A stretch of 35,197 bases of DNA from an uncultured Alcanivorax sp. (GCA_913055795.1 CAJXLA010000020.1:1-35197), one strand, 5' to 3'; positions 15,254-24,307 are shown, counted from the first letter of the stretch. Made by a program: numbers and translations. The notes: generated by a model from the letters alone, not told the origin.

Positions 15254-15907
15254 CTATCGACCGAACTGCAGCCGTTTGGGTGATTCGGGCATGATCTCGT
15301 CCGCGCGTCCGGGGTTCTCGATAAAGGGGTTGCCCCGTCCGGTCATGGCCTTGATGGCCTCGTTGCGGGTGCGCTCCTCGTCGTCCGGCGGGTCCAGCCG
15401 GCTCCAGCGCTGATACATCTCCAGCGAACCGATCAGCGGCAGCTCATGGATAACATGCATGTAGAGCATGGCCCGCGCTACGTTGCCGCGCGCATATTTC
15501 GGCGGGTCAAAGGTCTGAAAGGATAGCTGATAGGGACAGTTGTCGCTGGCCACCTCGATATCCTCGCGCAGGTCGCCGAACTGGGTGCCCCGCCGGTCCA
15601 CATCCACCCGGCGCTGAACCGGATAGAAATTGTGGGGATCGGAGATCGCGTTCCGGTAGGCCTCGCGGTTTTCGCACTGCCCGCGGCTGATGCAGTCGAA
15701 CTGTTCCCGGATCTGCTGCTCACGGTAGATCCGGTTGAGCTGGATATCATCGTCCGGCTCGAAAGGGGCTTGGCAGAACAGCGTCTGTCCGCCCTGGTCG
15801 TACACCTGAGCGATCATCTGTTGCTTTACATCCTGATCCTGAGCCTGCGCGGCCGGAGCCGCCAGGAAGAGCAGCAGGAACAGGCCTTGTCTGACGTCAA
15901 TAGTCAT
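15254..15907 (-). CDS. Endonuclease I-family secreted protein lacking the catalytic His
   Basis: A 217-residue periplasmic protein with signal peptide 1-22 (APAAQAQ). The endonuclease I fold is recognised from LFCQAPF (42-48), SDPHNFYP (89-96, containing the metal-binding Asn93), a Cys-rich middle, GNVARAMLYM (141-150) and the C-terminal RNEAI...GRGNPFIENP. In E. coli EndA and Vibrio Vvn the catalytic motif is EHVVPA. Aligning on the flanks, this protein reads EQQIRE at residues 63-68, so the Glu is kept but the general-base His is Gln64. It may be a pseudoenzyme or a divergent nuclease. The ribosome-binding site is weak, and the stop codon touches a repeat element. Confidence 0.75.
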   Translation of the reverse strand: MTIDVRQGLFLLLFLAAPAAQAQDQDVKQQMIAQVYDQGGQTLFCQAPFEPDDDIQLNRIYREQQIREQFDCISRGQCENREAYRNAISDPHNFYPVQRRVDVDRRGTQFGDLREDIEVASDNCPYQLSFQTFDPPKYARGNVARAMLYMHVIHELPLIGSLEMYQRWSRLDPPDDEERTRNEAIKAMTGRGNPFIENPGRADEIMPESPKRLQFGR

Positions 15908-16135
15908 AACGTGAGACCGGTCGCATTTCTTACAGACTACGCCCCTTTTCGGTCCTTTTGTCTACCCTTTTACACAAGACAAACACAGCTTCTCGACCCG
16001 GGGAGTTGCGCCTGTACGGGCGGTGCCGGACGCCGGGGGGACACTCGGGGATCAAGGTTTTGACCCGTCATGACCATAAAGGTGTACGTTAGTGCCATAC
16101 TATGGAAGCAATAAAGGCCTGACCGGGAGAACCGC

Positions 16136-16987
16136 ATGGCCGCTCGTCCCGACGACCTCGAAATCGTACCGCGCCGGCCGGAATTCGCCATCTACGAGGC
16201 CATGCGGCATCGTCGCTACTGGCTTCAGGACGATCCGGTGCTGACGCACTTCATCAATGCGCTCCAGGCGCTGTTTCCGGAAGGCGAGCGCTTCTTTATC
16301 GACAGCGCCCGGGATGTGCGGGATCAGGTGGGTGAAGAAAACCTTTCGGAACAGCTGCGGGCGGATCTGCAGGACTTCATTCGCCAGGAAGCCTGGCACG
16401 GCCGCGAGCACGAGGTCTGGATCGAGGCCCTGGAAGAGCTGGGCTATACAAGGCTGGGCGAGTCCATGGCGCGCATGAAGAAGCAGCGCGAATGGGCGCG
16501 CGAGCACATCAGCGCCATCAACCGGCTGGCCATGACCGCCGCCTCGGAACACCTGACCGCCTCCATCGCCCGGTTGCTGCTGGAAAAGCGTCCGGATCTG
16601 CTCGACGGCGCGGACCGGCCCATGCGCGATCTCCTGGCCTGGCACGCGCTGGAGGAAACCGAGCACAAGAGTGTCTGCTTTGACCTCTATCAGGCCGCCG
16701 GCGGCGGTTATGTCCGGCGCTGTCTGGCCCTGGTGATCGAGTGGGCCGATCTCTTCTACCAGACCCATACGCGCCACCGCTATCTGCTGCGAAAGGACGG
16801 GCTCTGGAACTGGCGTACGCGCCTGCGCGTGCTGCGTGATATCTGGGGTCCCCGGGGTGTGGCGGGCGCCGTGCTGCCCTATGCCCTGGGGTACTTCAAA
16901 CCCGGTTTCCATCCCTGGCAGACGGACGAGCGCGCCGCCTTCAAGGCGAAATACGGGGATCTGATCGAGGCCCTTTCGGAGAGCTGA
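16136..16987 (+). CDS. Predicted metal-dependent hydrolase (PF10118-type)
   Basis: A 283-residue cytosolic helical protein of the predicted metal-dependent hydrolase family. Residues suited to a dinuclear metal site are visible: E85xxH88 with E91-H92 (RQEAWHGREHEVW), E138-H139 (SEHLTA), and H170xxxE174xxH177 (WHALEETEHKSVCFDLY). This is the two-ExxH layout of ferritin-like diiron folds. No substrate is known for the family. The ATG at 16136 follows GGGAG. Its neighbours point away from it, and it appears to be a single-gene unit. Diiron chemistry is inferred from the motif only. Confidence 0.75.
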   Translation: MAARPDDLEIVPRRPEFAIYEAMRHRRYWLQDDPVLTHFINALQALFPEGERFFIDSARDVRDQVGEENLSEQLRADLQDFIRQEAWHGREHEVWIEALEELGYTRLGESMARMKKQREWAREHISAINRLAMTAASEHLTASIARLLLEKRPDLLDGADRPMRDLLAWHALEETEHKSVCFDLYQAAGGGYVRRCLALVIEWADLFYQTHTRHRYLLRKDGLWNWRTRLRVLRDIWGPRGVAGAVLPYALGYFKPGFHPWQTDERAAFKAKYGDLIEALSES

Positions 16988-17028
16988 TGCTCTTCCACTC
17001 AGTATGAGGGTGTCGCAAAAGGCAAAGC

Positions 17029-17165
17029 GTAGGGTGCGCTGTGCGCACCTTGGAGACTGCTTTATCTCTGTGGTCCCTGTGTTCTCTGTGGTGAAATCAA
17101 CCGCCTGGAACCGCCTCCGGATTCCTTAAAAAACCACAGCGATCACAGAGAGCACAGAGGTCACC
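17029..17165. repeat. Single GGTGCGC arm plus CACAGAG inverted repeat, copy 3
   Basis: 17029-17049 is one unpaired arm containing GGTGCGC-TGT-GCGCACC. It is followed by CTCTGTGG-type words (17064-17093) and the complementary CCACAG / ATCACAGAG / CACAGAGG words (17132-17160). The same two repeat families are adjacent at 1557-1717 and 3891-4014, but here in reversed order and with only one GGTGCGC arm. The rest of 16988-17238 shows no gene. Confidence 0.7.
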
Positions 17166-17238
17166 AAGCCCCTCCTCTGATTCCGGTGTGGTTATTGGGC
17201 ACGATCCAGTCGACCAGGCTTTTGCGGCCGCCCGGGTC

Positions 17239-18132
17239 TCAATCCTGGTGCTCCCGGCAGTCGGGAAAGGACTGCTCGCCCAGCATGGGCGTCAACAAAG
17301 GTTCGGCGCCTTCGGCACGGATCTCGTCCAGAAAACCGGGCAGGTCCACCCCCGGAATCATGTCCGGTTCGTTTTCCACCGGCGTGATCATGGTGTCCCA
17401 GTGACAGGGGATGACCCAGCGCGGCTTCAGCCGGCTGACCACATCACGAACATAGTCGGGGCGGTATTTGCGCCCGATGGCGCAGAGACAGACCACGTCC
17501 GCTTCCAGCCCGTCCAGTTCCTCGTTGATGAAATCCGCGCTGTCGATATGCACCACCCGCAGCGCACCGGTATTCACCCACCAGTTCAGTACCAGGCCGT
17601 GGCGGAGTTCGCCCAGCCGGGCGGGCCAGGGTGGCGGCACCGGAATGTCGCCGGGCAGTGGCACCCGGCCCGCCAGGGCCTTGCCGTGGCGTGAGGGCAG
17701 ACCACGCACGGTCCAGTCGCCGCTGGCGATGTCCTCGCCGCCGAGCGTTTCCCGCAACTGATGCTCGGGCAATCCGGCCGCCCGGCCCACCATGACGCTC
17801 GCGCGCGAGCCGATCAGCCGGGCCCCCGTCCGGTGGCACAGATCGGGTGCGTCGAGAATATGATCATAGTGGGCATGACCCACGAGTACGCCGTCGGCGT
17901 GCGGAAGATGCTCCGCGATGCGTTCGGTGTCCGGCTTCAGGCGCCGGGTCAGGGTGGTCACCAGATCCGGGCGGGTGACAAAGGGATCCAGCACCAGGGT
18001 CCGGCGGTCATCGCTGATCACGAAGCCGGCCGTGCCCAGATAGCGGATGCGCACCGCTTCGCCCTGCCGGTGTTCGCTGTACCAGGCGCGGGGGACGGGT
18101 TTAAGGCCCAGGGTCTTCTTGACGACACTCAT
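17239..18132 (-). CDS. MBL-fold metallohydrolase (UlaG/NAPE-PLD-like)
   Basis: A 297-residue metallo-beta-lactamase-fold hydrolase. The metal-binding signature HAHYDHI is at residues 86-92. Further metal ligands are likely at SRHGKAL (about 146), HIDSADF (about 198) and the later CHWD. The IRYLGTAGFVI start of the fold at residue 29 is typical of UlaG/NAPE-PLD-like proteins, which act on lactones or phosphodiesters; the substrate here cannot be deduced. ATG 18132 overlaps the upstream DMT transporter gene by four bases on the same strand, so the two are one operon. Confidence 0.85.
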   Translation of the reverse strand: MSVVKKTLGLKPVPRAWYSEHRQGEAVRIRYLGTAGFVISDDRRTLVLDPFVTRPDLVTTLTRRLKPDTERIAEHLPHADGVLVGHAHYDHILDAPDLCHRTGARLIGSRASVMVGRAAGLPEHQLRETLGGEDIASGDWTVRGLPSRHGKALAGRVPLPGDIPVPPPWPARLGELRHGLVLNWWVNTGALRVVHIDSADFINEELDGLEADVVCLCAIGRKYRPDYVRDVVSRLKPRWVIPCHWDTMITPVENEPDMIPGVDLPGFLDEIRAEGAEPLLTPMLGEQSFPDCREHQD

Positions 18133-19121
18133 GCCGGCCTCCCGCGGAACCAGCCCTTGATCATCCGGCCCAGCGCCCGCCAGCGGTTGATCAGCAGCGC
18201 GGCCAGAATGAGTGTGCAGCCGGCGAATTGACTAGCGGACATGGTTTCAGCGAACCAGGCTGCTGCGAACACCGTAACCCAGACCGGCTCCAGGATCATG
18301 ATCACTACGCCATGGCTGTGCGGCGACAGGCTCTGCGCCCAGGTCTGCACGAAAAAGCGCCCGGCCGTGCCCACCAGCGTACTCGCCAGCACCCAGCCGG
18401 TCAGCTCCAGCGACCAGTCGGACAGGGTGGCGCGCCAGGGCTCCAGCACCGCCGAAAGCACGCCCGTGAACAGGCCCACGGTCAAAAGCACGACCGAAGT
18501 GAGCGCGATCACGGGAATGTGCTCCTCGCGGTTCACGCCGTCGCGCCCGGTCACGGTGCGCGCATTGGCCGCGCGCGTGTTGAGATTGTAGTAGAGCGCG
18601 AACAGCGCGGCCGCCGTGACAAAGAACAGCTGCCCGGGCTCGGGCCGGAAGCCGTTTTCCAGCGACAACAGCGCCAGGCCCGTGCCCGCCACCGGCAGCG
18701 CCACCCAGGTGCTGCCCGGCTGCGCCTCGCTGAAGAGCACCCGCGCGATCAGCGGCACCAGCACCACGTTCAGACTGGTGAGAAAGGAGCCTTCGCCCAC
18801 ATGGTCAATGCGGAAGAGTCCGTTGATCCAGCAGCTCATGGCCAGGCCGAACACCAGCCCCACCCGTGCGGCGCGCAGCACCTGCTCGCGGGTCAGGGCG
18901 CTCAGCTCGCGCACGCCCGCCAGGCCCAGCACCAGTCCGCCCAACAGAAACCGCACCGAGATGAACATCAGCGGCGGCATCATCGATACCGCCTCGCGCG
19001 AGAACATCCAGCTGATCGCGGCCAGCAGGGTGACCACCAGCAGCAACAGGTCCGATTTGGCGGTATTGGACAGTGGCAAGAGGATTGCTCCCGGCGCCGG
19101 GGTGTTGAACGCGGGCATCAT
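18129..19121 (-). CDS. EamA/DMT-family inner-membrane transporter
   Basis: A 330-residue protein with about ten hydrophobic segments arranged as two EamA repeats. The first covers about residues 22-155 and ends LLSLENGF; the second covers about 165-315 and ends ILAALLINRW. Prototype features include RFLLGGLVLGL and the EPVWVTVFAAAWFAETMSA stretch. Family members export amino acids, nucleotides or other metabolites; the substrate is unknown. A charged loop after residue 185 (RTVTGRDGVNREEH) is longer than usual. The first 20 residues before SNTAKSDLLL are poorly conserved in appearance, so a start further in is possible. The stop overlaps the MBL hydrolase start by ATGA. Confidence 0.83.
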   Translation of the reverse strand: MMPAFNTPAPGAILLPLSNTAKSDLLLLVVTLLAAISWMFSREAVSMMPPLMFISVRFLLGGLVLGLAGVRELSALTREQVLRAARVGLVFGLAMSCWINGLFRIDHVGEGSFLTSLNVVLVPLIARVLFSEAQPGSTWVALPVAGTGLALLSLENGFRPEPGQLFFVTAAALFALYYNLNTRAANARTVTGRDGVNREEHIPVIALTSVVLLTVGLFTGVLSAVLEPWRATLSDWSLELTGWVLASTLVGTAGRFFVQTWAQSLSPHSHGVVIMILEPVWVTVFAAAWFAETMSASQFAGCTLILAALLINRWRALGRMIKGWFRGRPA

Positions 19122-19303
19122 AGCAGGGCAAAGCCGGCTCGCGCGCCGTACGCCGGGCCTGTGGATCGGTTCATCGGGAACGTTCCGGGGTCACCGCTCA
19201 TACCCTGCCAGGGACCGTTCGTCCGCCGGTCCCGCGAAGCCGCGCGTCCGGCCCATGGAGTGGCCTCAGCCCTTCCCTAACGCCATGATTGGTTCTAGGA
19301 TTT

Positions 19304-19487
19304 GAATCAGTTCACACAATTCGTCGCTGATTCGTGTGCCCAGGGTTGTAAAACCCTGGCTTTGCCGCCCCGGACTTGGGGCGGCTCCCCTCTGGGGAGA
19401 GAAACGCAGGCGATCGTCCACCCCGCCGGTCTCCTGCAAACCCCTGCAACCGGCCGCGGAGCCTTCGGGCTTCCGGCCGGTTTTTTT
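19304..19487 (+). ncRNA. Candidate structured RNA: serial perfect hairpins plus terminator
   Basis: In the 498-base gap between divergent genes, a row of hairpins reads on the plus strand: GAATCAG/CTGATTC (19304-19333); CCAGGGTT-GTAA-AACCCTGG (about 19340-19359); GCCGCCCC-GGACTT-GGGGCGGC (about 19364-19385); CTCCCC-TCT-GGGGAG (about 19385-19399). A strong intrinsic terminator then ends it at 19487. The ATG of the next gene is 133 bases further, and no protein gene precedes the terminator on this strand. It is therefore either an independent small RNA or a terminated leader of the YhaO/YhaN operon. I match it to no known riboswitch or sRNA family. The GGA in a loop recalls CsrA/RsmA-binding RNAs, but a single site is weak evidence. 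19122-19303 shows nothing else. Confidence 0.45.
19450..19487 (+). terminator. Strong Rho-independent terminator upstream of YhaO-like gene
   Basis: CCGGCCGCGGAGCC (19450-19463), loop TTCG, and GGCTTCCGGCCGG (19468-19480), then seven T residues (19481-19487). The stem is long and GC-rich with a UUCG loop and a U-tract. It is one of the two best terminators in the window, yet no plus-strand protein gene lies upstream of it. Confidence 0.92.
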
Positions 19488-19619
19488 ATGGGCAAAGAAC
19501 CGGGGTTCCGGCAAACAACTACAGCCCCGCCCACCATATCTGCTACCTTGCCCCGCTACTGACACTTGTGGGAGCGCATCCCTGCCGCAATCCACCGCTG
19601 AGCCTGGCACGGAGCCCCA

Positions 19620-20900
19620 ATGCCCCTGAAACTCCTCGCCGTCGGCGACATCCACCTGGGCCGCCGCCCCGCACGCCTGCCGCACGAGCTGGCCGGCGAC
19701 GCGCGCGCGCTGGGCCCGGCCGGCGCATGGCGGCGGGTGGTGGCGCGCGCCATTGCCGAGGGCGTGGATGCGGTCGCGCTGGCCGGCGACGTGGTCGAGC
19801 GCGAGGACGATTTCTACGAGGCCTATCGGGAACTGCGTGCCGGCGTGGAGGAGCTCGCCGCCGCCGGCATCCGGGTGCTGGGCGTGGCCGGCAACCATGA
19901 TGTGCATGTGCTGCCCCGGCTGGCGGATCAGCTGGACGACTTCGATCTGGTCGGCCGCGATGGAAAATGGGAGACCCGGACTCTGGAAGCCGGCGGCGAA
20001 CAAGCCACCCTCCACGGCTGGTCCTTTCGCGAGGCCCGGGTGCCCACCAGCCCGGTGGCCGAACACGACTTCCAGCGCGGGCCCGGCGCCAATCTGGGCC
20101 TGCTCCACTGCGACCTGGATCAGCGCGGCAGCCCCTATGCGCCGGTCATGGCAAATGAACTGCGCGACACCGGCCTGGATGCCTGGCTGCTGGGCCATAT
20201 CCATGTCCCCCATGCGCTCAGCGTCACCCGGCCGGTGGGCTATCTGGGCTCGCTCACCGGCCTGGACCCGGGCGAGCCGGGCGATCACGGCCCCTGGCTG
20301 ATTACCTTCGAGGGCGGCCGGGTACAAGGCATCGATCCATGGGTGCTGGCGCCGCTGCGCTGGGAGCCCCTGAAGCTGGATCTCGCCGAACTGGACGAAG
20401 CCGAAAGCGCCCGCGCCCGGTTGCTGGAAAAACTGCGCGAACACGACCGCACCCTGGCCGGGCTCGCCGAGGCGCCCAGGGCCGTGGGCCTGCGCCTGCG
20501 CGTCACCGGCCGCACGGATCTCGGCACCGAGGCCACGCGCCTGCTGGAAAACGACCTGGGCCAGCTCCTGCATGAAGGCGAGACCACGGGCGCGCACTAC
20601 TTTATTGAAAAGGTCATCGCCGAGACCCGCCCGGAGATCCCGCTGCACAAGCTGGCCGAACGCAATGACCCGCCGGGCCTGCTTGCCCAGCGCCTGCTCC
20701 GGCTGGAGACCCCGCACAGCGAAGAGGCTCGGCAACTGATCGCTGACGGCAGGAAACGTCTGGACCAGCTGCGTCGCGAAAGCCGCTGGCAGGCACTGGA
20801 TCCGCAACCACTGGAAGACGACGAAGTCGTCGACTGGCTCTGGCGCAGCGGCACCCGCATGCTCGAGGACCTGCTGGCACAACAGGGGGCGGGCGAATGA
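19620..20900 (+). CDS. SbcD/YhaO-type metallophosphoesterase (DNA repair nuclease)
   Basis: A 426-residue calcineurin-like phosphoesterase of the Mre11/SbcD group. Metal-site motifs appear in order: GDIHLG (9-14), GDVVE (56-60), GNHD (91-94), then LLHCDL and GHIHVP around residue 196. The C-terminal 180 residues form a helical region expected to dock on the partner ATPase. Length and partner identity favour the YhaO branch over classical SbcD. GGAG precedes ATG 19620, and the stop overlaps the ATPase start by ATGA, so the two subunits are translationally coupled. The complex would process DNA ends; whether it serves repair or phage defence is not shown. Confidence 0.87.
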   Translation: MPLKLLAVGDIHLGRRPARLPHELAGDARALGPAGAWRRVVARAIAEGVDAVALAGDVVEREDDFYEAYRELRAGVEELAAAGIRVLGVAGNHDVHVLPRLADQLDDFDLVGRDGKWETRTLEAGGEQATLHGWSFREARVPTSPVAEHDFQRGPGANLGLLHCDLDQRGSPYAPVMANELRDTGLDAWLLGHIHVPHALSVTRPVGYLGSLTGLDPGEPGDHGPWLITFEGGRVQGIDPWVLAPLRWEPLKLDLAELDEAESARARLLEKLREHDRTLAGLAEAPRAVGLRLRVTGRTDLGTEATRLLENDLGQLLHEGETTGAHYFIEKVIAETRPEIPLHKLAERNDPPGLLAQRLLRLETPHSEEARQLIADGRKRLDQLRRESRWQALDPQPLEDDEVVDWLWRSGTRMLEDLLAQQGAGE

Positions 20901-23900
20901 GACTGGTGCGCCTCAAGATCCAGCAGCTACCCGGCATTGATCCCGGCTTCGAACTGCAACAGATCGAACCGGGCGTGAATCTGGTCACCGGCCCCAACGC
21001 CATCGGCAAGTCCAGCCTGATCCGTGCGCTGCGCTATCTCATCGCCCCCGCCTCGGCCAGTGATCCGCTGGCGCTGACCCTGGAAGCCGACTTCAGCAAT
21101 GGCGAAGACCTTACGGCCAGCCGCAATGGCTCGGCACGCGTCTGGAAACGTCAGGGCCAGGTGGTGGACCCGCCCGCGCTGCCGGACCGGGACAGCCTGC
21201 ACTGCTACTGGCTCACCATGGAGAACCTCGTCCGGGTGGGCGAGGACGACGCGGACCTGATCGAACAGCTTCATCAGGCGCTGGCCGGCGGCTATGACCT
21301 GCGCGCGTTGCGCTGCGGTCTCTTCGAACGCAAACCCCGGGTGGGGCAGAACGAAACCCGCGAACTGCGCGAAGCCGAACGCCAGCGCCGCGAGATCGAG
21401 GCGGACTACGGCCATCTGCGCCAGCGCGAACAGCGCCTGCCCGAACTCCAGCGCGAAATCGACGAAGCCCGGCGCGCGCGCAGTGAACATGAGGCTCTCG
21501 ACCGTGCCCTGCAATGGCTCGAACGCCTGCGCGAACACCGCGAGGCCGAGGGCGTGCTCGAAACCTTCCCCGAAGGCATGGACCGCCTCGACGGCCACGA
21601 GATCGAACGCCTCGACAAGCTCGAAGCCGAACGCGAACGCCTCGCGCGCGAACACGCCAACGAAAGCCACCGCCACCAGGAAGCGCAACACAAGCTCCAG
21701 CAAACCGGGCTGGCCGAGGCCCGCCCGGACGAAAGCAAGCTGGACGCCCACCGCAAGTCCATCGACGATGCCCAGCACCGTCAGAGCGATCTCGATCAGG
21801 CCAGGGATCAGCGCCAGCAACTGCGCACGGAAGAAGACGAAGCCCTGCAGGCCCTGGGCGGCAGCAAGCGCCCGGCGCTGGATCCGGAATCGGTGAGCCG
21901 TGCCGAAAGCCTGGCGCAGGAGCTGCAACAGGCCCGCAAGGCGCGCGATGAAATCGCCGCCCGCCTGCGCGATGCCGCCGACGCCCCGCATGAAAACGAA
22001 ATCGAACGCCACCGCAGCGCCGTCCAGGCACTGACCGCCTGGCTCGGCGCCGACGGTAACACCGGCGCCTGGCAGGTCGGCATTACCGCCGTGGTGGGCG
22101 GTGTCTTGACCGGTATGCTAGCCGCCTTCGCCCAGCCCGTTATGGCCATGGTCGGTGGTGGGGTAGCGGCCCTGGGTGTGGGCATCAGCCTGCTCATTGC
22201 ATGGGATCGCACCCGGCCCAACGCACAAAAGCAGTTCGCCGAACAGGACCTTACGCCGCCGTCCGCCTGGCAGCCCAAGGCCGTGCAGGAACGGCTAGCG
22301 ATCCTGCAACAGGAACTGGATCGCCTGCGCGAGCTGCACCAGCGCGCCCTGGCCGCGCGCGAGGATCAGACTCGCCTGGATCAGGCCCGGCGGCAACTGG
22401 ACAACCTGGAACAACAAAAACAGGAATTGGCGGAAGAGCTGGACTTCGATCCGGCCCTGACCGCCGCCGGGATCGACCGTTTTGTGCGTCTGGTCGATGG
22501 CTATAGCCGCGCGCGGCAAAAACGTCAGGAACTGGATCAGCGCATCCGCAGCGGTGAAAACCGCGTGCGCGAAGCCCACGAAGAAGTAAAAAAGTTCATC
22601 GAATCATGGGGGCTGGAGGTGTCTGGCGAAGCCCGGGCACTGGACACGGCGCTGGCGGAACTGCGTAACCGCACCCGCACCGCCGGCGAAGCCGAACGCG
22701 AACGCGACGAAACCGCGCGCAACCTGGAGCGCCTGGACGGCGAACTGCGCGCCCGCGAAAACGAAGTGGAAGAGCTCTACCGCACGGCGGGGATGGAACC
22801 GGGCGAACGCCGTGCCCTGGAAGACCGGGTGGACCAGCTCGAGAACTGGAAGGCCGCGCAACAACGCCTGCGCGATCTCGACCGTCAGGCCCGTGAACTC
22901 CAGGCGGCGCTGGCCGAACGCGAGGATCTCATCGAACGCGCCGAGGCCGGCGAACGCCAAACCCTGGAAGCTGACCGCGACCGCGCCCGGCAACAGGCGG
23001 AGCAGCTGGAATCACTGATCAGCGACTACTCCAGCCTGGAAACCGAAGTCCGTCAGGCCGGGCGCGACCGCCGGCTGGAAGAAGCGCTGGCGGACGAAGA
23101 CGAAGCCCGCGCCGCGCTGGAAGACCGCCTCCAGGAACAGACCTTTGCCGAAGCCGGGCTCTTCCTGCTCGACGATGTCGAAGCGGAACACCGCAGCGAA
23201 CACGAACCGGAGGTGCTCGCCGATGCGCGCCGGCGCTTCGAGAGTTTTACCCACCACGCCTGGAGCCTGGATCTCTACGAGGATGACCTCAAGGCGCGCG
23301 ATCTGCAGCAGAACGAAGTGCGCGAACTCACCGATCTGTCCTCCGGCACCCGCATGCAACTGCTGCTCGCCGTGCGCCTGGCCTGGACGCACCGGCTGGA
23401 GAAAAGCCACGAACCGCTGCCGCTCTTTCTGGACGAAGCGCTCACCACCAGCGACGAACAGCGGTTCGCCGCCGTCGCCGACAGCCTCACTACCCTGGCC
23501 CGCGACGAAGGCCGCCAGATCTTCTACCTCAGTGCTCGGCGTCACGAGCTCGGCCTCTGGGAAGACGTCACCGGCGTGCGCCCCAACCATATCGATATGG
23601 CCGAGATCCGCTTGCAGCAAGCGGGCACCGCACCCATGGACTACAGGGTCCCGCAAGAACAACCCCTGCCCGCGCCCGCCGGCCAGACCGTGGAAGAATA
23701 CGCCGCCGAACTGGGCGTGCCCCCGGTGGACCCGTCCGCCGACCCGGGGCAGCTGCATCTCTTCCATATCATGCGCGACGACCTCCAGTGGCTGCACCGG
23801 CTCATGGAATACTGGCGCCTGCACCGCCTGGGCCAACTCGAACTCTTCCTCAACCACGACACCGGCCGGCGCATCATCCCGGACGCCAACGAACGCCACC

Positions 23901-24307
23901 GCCTCTGGGCCCGCTGCCAGGCCGCCCGGGCCTGGTTCCATGCGCGCAACATCGGCCGCGGCTATCCGGTCGACCGTGGCACCCTGGAAGACTCCGGCGC
24001 CGTCAGCGAAACCTACATCGACCGCGTAACCGCCCTGGCCGAACAATACGACGGGAACGCCCAACGCCTGATCGAAGGCCTGGACAACAAGGAAGTCAAA
24101 GGCTTCCAGAAACAGAAAATCCAGGATCTCAGGGAATACCTGGAAGCGAACGGCTACATCAGCAACGAAGAACCGTTAAACCGAACCGAACGCGAACGTC
24201 AGACCCTCATGGAAGCCGGCAACGAAAACCAGCCGGAAGAAACCCGCAAGGTAGTACACTGGCTCGAAGGCACAACCAACCACACGGAACAACAATCACT
24301 GCTGTAG
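20897..24307 (+). CDS. YhaN-type SMC-like AAA ATPase with membrane insert and C-terminal extension
   Basis: A 1136-residue Rad50/SbcC-like ATPase, partner of the preceding nuclease. Walker A is GPNAIGKSS (32-40). Long charged coiled coils run from about 150 to 390 and about 440 to 770. Between them lie two hydrophobic segments, GITAVVGGVLTGMLAAFA and VAALGVGISLLIAW (about 394-437), a YhaN trait implying membrane association. The ABC signature is LSSGTRMQ (814-821) and Walker B LFLDEA with Asp846-Glu847. The ATPase part should end near residue 910; the remaining 225 residues form a separate, mostly helical region that I cannot assign. The stop codon TAG lies inside a GGTGCGC repeat arm. Confidence 0.88.
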   Translation: MRLVRLKIQQLPGIDPGFELQQIEPGVNLVTGPNAIGKSSLIRALRYLIAPASASDPLALTLEADFSNGEDLTASRNGSARVWKRQGQVVDPPALPDRDSLHCYWLTMENLVRVGEDDADLIEQLHQALAGGYDLRALRCGLFERKPRVGQNETRELREAERQRREIEADYGHLRQREQRLPELQREIDEARRARSEHEALDRALQWLERLREHREAEGVLETFPEGMDRLDGHEIERLDKLEAERERLAREHANESHRHQEAQHKLQQTGLAEARPDESKLDAHRKSIDDAQHRQSDLDQARDQRQQLRTEEDEALQALGGSKRPALDPESVSRAESLAQELQQARKARDEIAARLRDAADAPHENEIERHRSAVQALTAWLGADGNTGAWQVGITAVVGGVLTGMLAAFAQPVMAMVGGGVAALGVGISLLIAWDRTRPNAQKQFAEQDLTPPSAWQPKAVQERLAILQQELDRLRELHQRALAAREDQTRLDQARRQLDNLEQQKQELAEELDFDPALTAAGIDRFVRLVDGYSRARQKRQELDQRIRSGENRVREAHEEVKKFIESWGLEVSGEARALDTALAELRNRTRTAGEAERERDETARNLERLDGELRARENEVEELYRTAGMEPGERRALEDRVDQLENWKAAQQRLRDLDRQARELQAALAEREDLIERAEAGERQTLEADRDRARQQAEQLESLISDYSSLETEVRQAGRDRRLEEALADEDEARAALEDRLQEQTFAEAGLFLLDDVEAEHRSEHEPEVLADARRRFESFTHHAWSLDLYEDDLKARDLQQNEVRELTDLSSGTRMQLLLAVRLAWTHRLEKSHEPLPLFLDEALTTSDEQRFAAVADSLTTLARDEGRQIFYLSARRHELGLWEDVTGVRPNHIDMAEIRLQQAGTAPMDYRVPQEQPLPAPAGQTVEEYAAELGVPPVDPSADPGQLHLFHIMRDDLQWLHRLMEYWRLHRLGQLELFLNHDTGRRIIPDANERHRLWARCQAARAWFHARNIGRGYPVDRGTLEDSGAVSETYIDRVTALAEQYDGNAQRLIEGLDNKEVKGFQKQKIQDLREYLEANGYISNEEPLNRTERERQTLMEAGNENQPEETRKVVHWLEGTTNHTEQQSLL

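Noticed and set aside
19266-20882. A 538-codon open frame on the minus strand opposite the YhaO-like gene
   Set aside because: It runs through the terminator and hairpins and is antisense to a gene with intact phosphoesterase motifs.
19620-24307. Classical SbcD-SbcC pair
   Set aside because: The ATPase has membrane segments inside the coiled coil and I see no zinc-hook CxxC, both of which favour the YhaO/YhaN branch.
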